A program made the position numbers and the translations under genes. This document shows positions 6,339 to 10,766 of a stretch of 10,766 nucleotides of DNA, piece after piece. The DNA lies in contig JAHIOK010000074.1 in NCBI GenBank assembly GCA_018895315.1, positions 1-10,766 of the forward strand, read 5' to 3'. The first letter of the stretch is position 1. Every line of letters starts with the position of its first letter. The notes beneath the pieces are model-generated. The model did not search any database. It had not been told where the DNA came from and saw nothing but the letters and a program-made list of their open reading frames with translations. Source of the DNA: Actinomycetota bacterium (GTDB taxonomy: Bacteria > Actinomycetota > Actinomycetes > Actinomycetales > Microbacteriaceae).

Positions 6339-7730
6339 ATGACGGATGCCTCGCCCGACCTGCTCGCCTCAATATGGACGCATCCGCCGTCACGAGACGA
6401 GCTGATCGCCGTCGGGCGTGACGCGCGTCGGGTCACTCCGCGCAGTAACCTCGCCCGCCTCGTCACCGATGGTCGCGATCCGCTCGGAATCCTGAACCAG
6501 CAGAACGCGACGCGCGTGCCCGAGCTGGTGCCCCTTCGCACCGAGCGCATGTCGGCGAGCGCCTTCGCGTTCTACCGCGGCACCGCGGCAATCATGGCCG
6601 CGGATCTCGGCCGCAGCCCGAGCAGCGGCATCCACGTCGCCTCCTGCGGGGATGCGCACGTCGCGAACTTCGGCTTCTTCGCTTCGCCTCAGCGCACGCT
6701 GCTGTTCGACCTCAACGATTTCGACGAGTCCGCGTGGGCGCCGTGGGAGTGGGATGTGAAGCGACTCGTCGCGAGCATCGTGGTGGCCGGCCAGGCGACT
6801 TCACGCAACCCTGCGATCGTCCAGGATGCCGCTCTGGCCGCCGTCCGCGCCTACGCCCGGGCGATCACGGCCGCGACGCGTAAGAGTCCGCTGCAGCGAT
6901 ATCACGAGCACTTCGACGCCAACGCGACGATCACCTCGATGGACCCGGAGTCGCGGCGAGCGCTGCGAGCCGCGATCCGGGATGCCGAGAAGCGCACCGG
7001 TGAGCGGGCTGTGCGCAAGCTCACCGAGGCAGATGCCGGTGGTCGGCTGCGCTTCATCGAACGTCCGCCGACGATGACCCACGTCAGCCTCGAGCTGCAG
7101 GAGCGCGTGCACGCCTTCGTCGACGGATACGAGGCGTCCGCGGGTGTCGACATCGCCATGCTGCTGCAGCACTACACGCTCGCCGATATCGCGCGACGGG
7201 TCGTGGGCGTCGGCAGCGTCGGGACGCGCTGCTATCTCGCGGTCTTCCAGGACGGTGCCGACAACGCACTGCTGATCCAGTCGAAAGAAGCCGTGCCCAG
7301 CGTGCTGATCCAATTCGGCGGCGCCGAACAGCCCCCGGAGCTGACGGAGATCATCGAGGCCCACGGCGACGGCGCCCGCGTGGTCTCGCTGCAGCGCATC
7401 CTCCAGGCGATGTCCGATCCGTTCCTCGGGCACCTGCGGGAACCGGGGAGCGACTTCTACGTGCGCCAGTTCCACGACATGAAGGGCGGTATCGACATGG
7501 AGACCCTCGAGGATCGCCCCTTCTCGGTCTACGCGCAGTCCTGCGCGGCGACCCTCGCCCGCGCCCACTCCCAGTCGGTCACCGCGACGGCGGTGGCGGG
7601 ATACATCGGCAACGGCCGAATCGTGGGTGAGTCGATCCTCGAATGGGCGATGGCCTACGCCGAGCTCTCCCGCAAGGACTACGAGGCTTTCCTCGTCGCA
7701 GAGCCGGCCGGAGCTGCGGTCTCCGCCTGA
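6339..7730 (+). CDS. DUF2252 family protein with kinase-like motifs
   Basis: A 463-residue soluble protein of the DUF2252 family, whose biochemical role I do not know. Recognisable pieces are FYRG (78-81), GDAHVANFG (104-112), DLNDFDES (124-131), EWDVKRL (137-143), a glycine-rich GVGSVG (290-295) followed by LLIQSKEA (311-318), FYVRQFHDMKG (373-383), LARAH (406-410) and a final IGNGRIVGE...YAELSRKDYE region. GDxHxxN and DFD resemble the catalytic and metal-binding loops of aminoglycoside-phosphotransferase-like kinases. The Gly-rich loop and the Lys of the KEA motif resemble a kinase N-lobe, but come after them. The ATG at 6339 is chosen over the in-frame ATG at 6255 because the latter lies inside the divergent channel gene and a -10 element sits six bases before 6339. 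The dehydrogenase follows 56 bp downstream, probably with its own promoter. Confidence 0.92.
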   Translation: MTDASPDLLASIWTHPPSRDELIAVGRDARRVTPRSNLARLVTDGRDPLGILNQQNATRVPELVPLRTERMSASAFAFYRGTAAIMAADLGRSPSSGIHVASCGDAHVANFGFFASPQRTLLFDLNDFDESAWAPWEWDVKRLVASIVVAGQATSRNPAIVQDAALAAVRAYARAITAATRKSPLQRYHEHFDANATITSMDPESRRALRAAIRDAEKRTGERAVRKLTEADAGGRLRFIERPPTMTHVSLELQERVHAFVDGYEASAGVDIAMLLQHYTLADIARRVVGVGSVGTRCYLAVFQDGADNALLIQSKEAVPSVLIQFGGAEQPPELTEIIEAHGDGARVVSLQRILQAMSDPFLGHLREPGSDFYVRQFHDMKGGIDMETLEDRPFSVYAQSCAATLARAHSQSVTATAVAGYIGNGRIVGESILEWAMAYAELSRKDYEAFLVAEPAGAAVSA

Positions 7731-7774
7731 CCCAGGAGACGGCCGCCACCGCGACGGGCCCGAGGCCCAGCGCC

Positions 7775-7780
7775 TACGAT
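7775..7780 (+). promoter_or_regulatory. -10 element (TACGAT) of the leaderless dehydrogenase gene
   Basis: TACGAT, then six bases (cgcatc), then GTG at 7787. It is a full TANNNT match and decides the start of the dehydrogenase against open-frame starts further upstream. Confidence 0.65.
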
Positions 7781-7786
7781 CGCATC

Positions 7787-8830
7787 GTGCAGGCAATCAG
7801 CTACGACGCGTACGGGGCCGTCCCCGCGCTGGTCGAGACCGATGCCCCGGCGTGCCCCGTCGACGGAGTGCTGATCGAGGTGCGCGCGACGGGCGTCTGC
7901 CGCTCGGACTGGCACGCCTGGCAAGGTCATGACCCGGTGCTGCTGCCTCAGATTCCCGGCCACGAGTTCGCGGGCGTCATCGCCGCGGTCGGCCCCGGGG
8001 TGACGGCCTCCCGTATCGGCGACCGCGTCACGGTGCCGTTCGTCTGCGGCTGCGGGAAGTGCACGTGGTGCCTCGCGGGCGAGGCGCAGGTCTGCCCCGA
8101 CCAGCAGCAGCCCGGCTTCACCATGCCCGGCTCGTTCGCCGAGCTCGTCGCGATCCCGGCCGCCGATTTCAACGTCGTGCGCCTGCCCGACGACGTCGAC
8201 TTCGTCGCGGCCGCGTCGCTCGGCTGCCGCTTCGCCACGGCGTATCGCGCGATCACCGTGCACGGTCGCGTGCGGCCGGGCGAGTGGGTGTCGGTCTACG
8301 GATGCGGCGGGGTCGGCCTCTCGGCGGTGATGATCGCCGAGGCTCTCGGCGCGCGCGTGATCGCCGTCGACCGGTCGGATGCCGCGCTGACCCTCGCCCG
8401 CGGGTTGGGCGCCGAGATCACCCTCGCGGCAGACGATGACACCCCCGCCCGGGTGCGGGAGCTCACCGGCGGAGGCACCCACGTCTCGCTCGACGCCGTG
8501 GGCGGGGCGCCGACCGCCCTCGCCTCGATCGCGTCGCTGCGGCGCCGCGGACGCCACGTGCAGGTGGGCCTCCTGCTGGGGGAACACGCCGCCCCCGCGA
8601 TCCCGATGGGCCAGGTCATCGCGAAAGAGCTGGAGATCTACGGCTCGCACGGGATGTCGGCCCGCGACTATCCGGCAATGCTCGAGCTCGTCGCATCCGG
8701 CGCGCTCAGACCCGACCGCCTCATCGGAGCGGTCATCGGGCTGGCGGATGCCGGCACGGCCCTCGCAGACATGGGCGAGCCCGTCGCCGGCCACGGTATG
8801 ACCGTGATCGAGATGCCGGCGGCGAGGTAG
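7787..8830 (+). CDS. Zinc-dependent alcohol dehydrogenase family protein
   Basis: A 347-residue medium-chain dehydrogenase of the zinc-containing type, expected to oxidise alcohols or reduce aldehydes in the cytoplasm with a nicotinamide cofactor. Catalytic zinc ligands are all present: Cys38 (GVCRSDWH), His59-Glu60 (GHEFAG) and Cys147 (LGCRFATAY). The structural zinc loop is intact with Cys89, Cys92, Cys95 and Cys103. The Rossmann fold shows YGCGGVGLSAV (171-181), and Asp195 at the end of the second strand (IAVDRSD) argues for NAD(H) over NADP(H). The length is normal. The open frame runs back to 7643, but that part overlaps the DUF2252 gene. The N-terminus MQAISYDAYG fits the family, and a TACGAT element lies six bases before the GTG at 7787. 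The stop codon lies inside the downstream terminator stem. The specific substrate cannot be told. Confidence 0.95.
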   Translation: MQAISYDAYGAVPALVETDAPACPVDGVLIEVRATGVCRSDWHAWQGHDPVLLPQIPGHEFAGVIAAVGPGVTASRIGDRVTVPFVCGCGKCTWCLAGEAQVCPDQQQPGFTMPGSFAELVAIPAADFNVVRLPDDVDFVAAASLGCRFATAYRAITVHGRVRPGEWVSVYGCGGVGLSAVMIAEALGARVIAVDRSDAALTLARGLGAEITLAADDDTPARVRELTGGGTHVSLDAVGGAPTALASIASLRRRGRHVQVGLLLGEHAAPAIPMGQVIAKELEIYGSHGMSARDYPAMLELVASGALRPDRLIGAVIGLADAGTALADMGEPVAGHGMTVIEMPAAR

Positions 8831-8851
8831 GCGCTCTCGCGCCTACCTCGC
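8822..8851. terminator. Intrinsic terminator overlapping the dehydrogenase stop codon
   Basis: A perfect 13-bp stem (gcgaggtaggcgc at 8822-8834, complement at 8839-8851) with a TCTC loop. The TAG stop (8828-8830) is inside the left arm. There is no U tract, but a hairpin this stable between convergent genes (VOC gene ends at 8875, 23 bp away) is a sensible two-way terminator in high-GC DNA. Confidence 0.75.
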
Positions 8852-8874
8852 TCAGCCTCCTGTCGGCCCGCGTC

Positions 8875-9243
8875 TCAGGCCCGGTCGTGGAGCGTGATGT
8901 GGTAGCCGTCGGGATCGGCGAAGGTGAAGGTGCGACCGAAGGGCCCGTCGATCGGCGCGCCGACGATCGTGTGGCCGTCAGCGAGGAGCGCGTCGTGGAT
9001 GTCCTGCACGCCACTGGCGTGGAGCCAGATGGCAACGCCGATTCCCGGCTGGGCCGCCGAGGCCAGATCGGTACCCGCGACGATGTCACGCAGCGCGAAC
9101 GCGATGGGGGTCGTCGTGAAGACGACGGCATGCGGTGGGCCTGCGGGAGAGCGGACCAGGCCGAGGTACTGCTCGTAGAAGGCCTGCGACACGGCGAGAT
9201 CGCGAACCTGGAGCGAGATGAAATCGGGGCCGGTGACGGGCAT
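8875..9243 (-). CDS. VOC family protein (glyoxalase/bleomycin-resistance fold)
   Basis: A 122-residue protein of the vicinal-oxygen-chelate superfamily, with two babbb repeats (about 7-58 and 67-120). It shows ISLQVRDLAVSQAFYEQYLGL at the start, GVQDIHDALLADGHTIVGAPIDGPFGRTFTFADPDGYHITLHD at the end, and the typical FxDPDG turn (109-113). Residues normally used to bind metal look absent: the first-strand His position is hydrophobic (Phe8) and the last-strand Glu is Thr117. It may therefore bind or sequester a small molecule, like bleomycin-resistance proteins, or act without that metal site (inference). The ATG at 9243 has AGAGGA upstream. The gene is divergent from the MarR gene, with two palindromes in the 62-bp gap, so it is the likely regulated target. 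The actual ligand is unknown. Confidence 0.92.
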   Translation of the reverse strand: MPVTGPDFISLQVRDLAVSQAFYEQYLGLVRSPAGPPHAVVFTTTPIAFALRDIVAGTDLASAAQPGIGVAIWLHASGVQDIHDALLADGHTIVGAPIDGPFGRTFTFADPDGYHITLHDRA

Positions 9244-9262
9244 TGCATTCCTCTTTCTTGTG

Positions 9263-9278
9263 TGTCAGTTTTCTGACA
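9263..9278. promoter_or_regulatory. Probable MarR operator 1 (TGTCAG-TTTT-CTGACA)
   Basis: A 16-bp inverted repeat with perfect six-base arms and a TTTT centre, 19 bp before the VOC start. It has the same arms as a second site 28 bp away. Its place and form fit a MarR dimer site that blocks the VOC promoter and the -35 side of the MarR promoter. Confidence 0.8.
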
Positions 9279-9289
9279 TCACTCACTCT

Positions 9290-9307
9290 ATGTCAGAATA
9301 CTGACAT
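9290..9307. promoter_or_regulatory. Probable MarR operator 2 (ATGTCAG-AATA-CTGACAT)
   Basis: An 18-bp inverted repeat with perfect seven-base arms. It covers the MarR -10 element (CAGAAT, 9294-9299) and the first two bases of the MarR start codon. A bound dimer would block the MarR transcription start directly, giving autorepression. Confidence 0.8.
9294..9299 (+). promoter_or_regulatory. -10 element (CAGAAT) of the leaderless MarR gene
   Basis: CAGAAT followed by exactly six bases (actgac) and ATG at 9306. There is no Shine-Dalgarno. It is the same hexamer and spacing as before the DUF2252 gene. Confidence 0.6.
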
Positions 9308-9761
9308 GGGTCAAGACGGCATCGTGCTCGAAACGTCGGTGGGCTACCTGCTGAAAGAGGCATCGAGCGCTCTCCGCGCAGCGATGGAAGAGGTGCTGAG
9401 GCCGCTCGGCATGACCATGACGCATTACTCCTGTCTCGAGCTGCTCGCCCAGCGACCGGGACTGTCGAACTCCGAGCTCGCACGGGGAGCGTTCGTGACA
9501 AGGCAGTCGATGAACGTGCTGCTGCAGGCCTTGGAGCGAGACGGCTACGTCACCCGACCCGCCGAGGCACGCGTGGGGAAGGTCCTCCCCGCGCAGCTGA
9601 CGCCCCTGGGCCGACGGAGCCTCGAGACGGCGAGCGCCGCCGTGCGATCCATCGAGGTCAGGATGCTGAGCGGGATGACGCCGGACGAGCGCTCCGGCGC
9701 GCTCGCTCTTCTGCAGAGCATGGTCCGCTCCCTCCGCGATGGGAACGGACCGCACCCGTAG
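9306..9761 (+). CDS. MarR family transcriptional regulator
   Basis: A 151-residue winged-helix repressor of the MarR family, expected to bind DNA as a dimer and release it on binding a ligand or on oxidation. The N-terminal dimer helix spans about 10-34. MTHYSCLELLAQRPGLSNSELARGAFVTRQSMNVLLQALERDGYVTR (38-84) is the helix-turn-helix with recognition helix around 65-79. The wing is around 84-99 (PAEARVGKVLPAQLT), followed by C-terminal dimer helices. A single cysteine, Cys43, lies in the second helix; a redox role is possible but unsupported. The ATG at 9306 is chosen over the in-frame ATG at 9243 because the -10 element and operator sit directly before it and MGQDGIVLETSVGYLL starts like the family. 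It is divergent from the VOC gene and probably controls it and itself. Confidence 0.94.
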   Translation: MGQDGIVLETSVGYLLKEASSALRAAMEEVLRPLGMTMTHYSCLELLAQRPGLSNSELARGAFVTRQSMNVLLQALERDGYVTRPAEARVGKVLPAQLTPLGRRSLETASAAVRSIEVRMLSGMTPDERSGALALLQSMVRSLRDGNGPHP

Positions 9762-9769
9762 CGAAGGAC

Positions 9770-9841
9770 TCAGGCCGCGAGGAAGCGCTCGGCCGTGCGG
9801 AGTGACAGCGCCATCGTCGCCAGGACGCCGAAGTCATGCGC
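9770..9841 (-). pseudogene. Possible 3' remnant of a minus-strand gene
   Basis: The minus strand, reading from an in-frame stop at 9844-9842 to TGA at 9772-9770, encodes 23 residues ending GVLATMALSLRTAERFLAA. Codons have nearly all G or C at third positions and the peptide looks like a natural amphipathic C-terminus. There is no start codon with a ribosome site and no matching frame beyond the stop. It may be the tail of a gene otherwise lost, or chance. No family is recognised. Confidence 0.25.
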
Positions 9842-9869
9842 TCACGATACGAGGACGTTTTCTCGCACC

Positions 9870-9897
9870 TGCCGGGATTGCGCGTGCGCAGCCGGCA
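9870..9897. repeat. Nested inverted repeat upstream of the SDR gene
   Basis: TGCCGG (9870-9875) pairs with CCGGCA (9892-9897), and inside it TGCGC (9879-9883) pairs with GCGCA (9886-9890); the two steps are joined by unequal spacers (GAT and G). It could be an operator or a weak terminator for the MarR mRNA, 108 bp after its stop. The role is undecided. Confidence 0.35.
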
Positions 9898-9902
9898 TGC
9901 TT

Positions 9903-9924
9903 TCCGACGCCGTTACCCGTCGGA
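9903..9924. promoter_or_regulatory. Dyad (TCCGACG-N8-CGTCGGA) at the SDR promoter, candidate operator
   Basis: Perfect seven-base arms around ccgttacc. The dyad ends nine bases before a TACCGT -10 candidate, so it covers the place of the -35 box. Size and place fit a TetR-like operator. No regulator gene for it is visible in the window, and the MarR sites have different arms. Confidence 0.45.
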
Positions 9925-9933
9925 TGGGCGTGC

Positions 9934-9939
9934 TACCGT
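9934..9939 (+). promoter_or_regulatory. Candidate -10 element (TACCGT) of the SDR gene
   Basis: TACCGT matches TANNNT and lies 34 bases before the SDR start, giving a leader of about 25-30 bases that carries the ribosome site AAGGAGG (9962-9968). Only a weak -35 (GTTACC, 9912-9917) is seen, inside the dyad. Confidence 0.4.
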
Positions 9940-9973
9940 CGCTGCGAACGCGGTATGTCGCAAGGAGGCGCGC

Positions 9974-10723
9974 ATGCAGAGGTTCTCGGGCAGGGTGGCA
10001 CTGGTCACGGGCGCGAGCCGAGGAATCGGGTGGGCGATCGCCCAGCGCATCGTCGCCGAAGGTGGATCTGTCGTGCTCACCGCCCGAACCTCCGATGCGC
10101 TGGATACCGCGGTCGCGGTGCTGAACGAACAACGCCCGGATGCCGCATCCGCCGTCGCCGGACGTTCCGATGATGCCGCGCACCGAGCGGCGGTGTTCTC
10201 GCACATCGCCGCACGCCATGGCCGTCTCGACCACCTCGTCAACAACACGGGCATCAACCCCGTGTACGGGCCGATCCTCGGGGCGGATCCCGCTGCGGCG
10301 CGCAAGATCCTCGAGGTGAACGTGATCGCGACGATGGAGTGGACACGCGACGCGGTGGCCGCGGGCATGTCCCGCTCGATCGTGAACGTCGCCTCGATCG
10401 CGGGCCTTGCCGCGAGCCCCGGCATCGGACTGTACGGGGTCTCGAAGGCCGCCCTCATCAACCTCACGATGCAGCTCGCAGACGAGCTGGCCCCCGCACT
10501 GCGGGTGAACGCCGTCGCTCCCGCCGTCGTGAAGACCGCTTTCGCCCGGGCGCTCTACGAGGGCCGCGAAGCCGAGGCATCCGCGGTCTATCCGCTACGC
10601 CGCCTCGGCGAACCGGACGATGTCGCCGGACCGGTCGCGTTCCTGCTCTCGGAAGACGCCGGCTGGGTGACCGGTCAGACGGTCGTGATCGACGGCGGCG
10701 CCTCGATCCGGCCCATCGGGTGA
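9974..10723 (+). CDS. SDR family oxidoreductase (FabG-like)
   Basis: A 249-residue classical short-chain dehydrogenase/reductase, a cytoplasmic NAD(P)-dependent enzyme acting on a keto or hydroxy group. It has the cofactor loop TGASRGIG (12-19) and Arg38 after the second strand (LTARTSD), which favours NADP(H). The strand-4 motif NNTG (90-93) has Thr where Ala is usual in NNAG. The full catalytic tetrad is Asn116, Ser141, Tyr154 and Lys158 (YGVSK). The C-terminus (RLGEPDDVAGPVAFLLSEDAGWVTGQTVVIDGG) is the typical FabG-like end. The ATG at 9974 is set by AAGGAGG (9962-9968), five bases upstream. The frame is open earlier, but without a start signal. It is followed after 30 bp by a probable further gene, suggesting an operon. 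The FabG likeness does not prove a role in fatty acid synthesis; many such paralogues act in lipid or steroid breakdown. Confidence 0.94.
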   Translation: MQRFSGRVALVTGASRGIGWAIAQRIVAEGGSVVLTARTSDALDTAVAVLNEQRPDAASAVAGRSDDAAHRAAVFSHIAARHGRLDHLVNNTGINPVYGPILGADPAAARKILEVNVIATMEWTRDAVAAGMSRSIVNVASIAGLAASPGIGLYGVSKAALINLTMQLADELAPALRVNAVAPAVVKTAFARALYEGREAEASAVYPLRRLGEPDDVAGPVAFLLSEDAGWVTGQTVVIDGGASIRPIG

Positions 10724-10753
10724 CCCTGTCGTGCACCGCCTCGAGGAGTGATC

Positions 10754-10766
10754 GTGCCTGATTCCC
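10754..10766 (+). CDS. Probable start of a further gene, cut by the window end
   Basis: GTG at 10754 is preceded by GAGGAG (10743-10748) with five bases between, and begins MPDS before the window ends. It lies 30 bp after the SDR stop on the same strand, as an operon partner would. Nothing can be said of its product. Confidence 0.45.

Noticed and set aside
7643..7786. Upstream start for the dehydrogenase
   Set aside because: It lies within the DUF2252 coding region in another frame; the family N-terminus and the TACGAT element point to 7787.
6801..8794. Long minus-strand open frames opposite the DUF2252 and dehydrogenase genes
   Set aside because: Both sense genes have intact family motifs; the antisense translations are His/Arg/Asp-rich without motifs.
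9243..9305. Upstream in-frame ATG for the MarR gene
   Set aside because: It would place both operators and the -10 element inside the coding sequence.

Overview
The window reads as chromosomal DNA of a high-GC actinobacterium. GC at third codon positions is very high, GTG starts are common, and Asp-Ala and Ala-Ser junctions are repeatedly written GATGCC and GCATCC, a habit I associate with Microbacteriaceae such as Microbacterium (inference, no search run). No phage, insertion sequence, tRNA, rRNA or CRISPR array is visible. Ten genes are supported, two of them cut by the window edges.

Layout. Positions 1-545 (+) hold the 3' part of an unrecognised gene. A two-gene operon (+) follows: a DUF6325-type protein (686-1117) and a small SHOCT-domain protein (1129-1482), ending at a strong hairpin (1531-1573). 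That hairpin also serves the convergent operon on the minus strand (5358 down to 1586), which encodes the two halves of a heterodimeric ABC exporter joined by an ATGA overlap. Next, on the minus strand, is a voltage-gated-type potassium channel with a TVGYGD filter (6267-5494). It is divergent from a DUF2252 protein (6339-7730, +), which is followed by a zinc-dependent alcohol dehydrogenase (7787-8830, +). A hairpin containing the dehydrogenase stop codon separates this from a convergent VOC/glyoxalase-fold gene (9243-8875, -). That gene is divergent from a MarR regulator (9306-9761, +), and two near-identical palindromes lie between them. Last come an SDR oxidoreductase (9974-10723, +) with a dyad at its promoter and the first bases of a probable further gene (10754 onward).

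How the parts fit. The MarR/VOC pair looks like a self-contained regulated module: two TGTCAG-N4-CTGACA sites flank the promoter region, and one covers the MarR -10 element and start codon. The ABC pair shows the TM287/TM288 or LmrCD style of asymmetry, with one degenerate and one competent ATP site. Four genes (channel, DUF2252, dehydrogenase, MarR) share a start design: a TANNNT-like -10 element exactly six bases before the start codon and no Shine-Dalgarno. This argues for leaderless mRNAs and fixes their starts. The DUF2252 protein shows kinase-like motifs in circularly permuted order.

This is mostly an ordinary accessory or housekeeping stretch. I do not see a clear new multi-gene system. 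The points most worth a second look are the MarR operator pair, the motif order in the DUF2252 protein, and the DUF6325/SHOCT pair.
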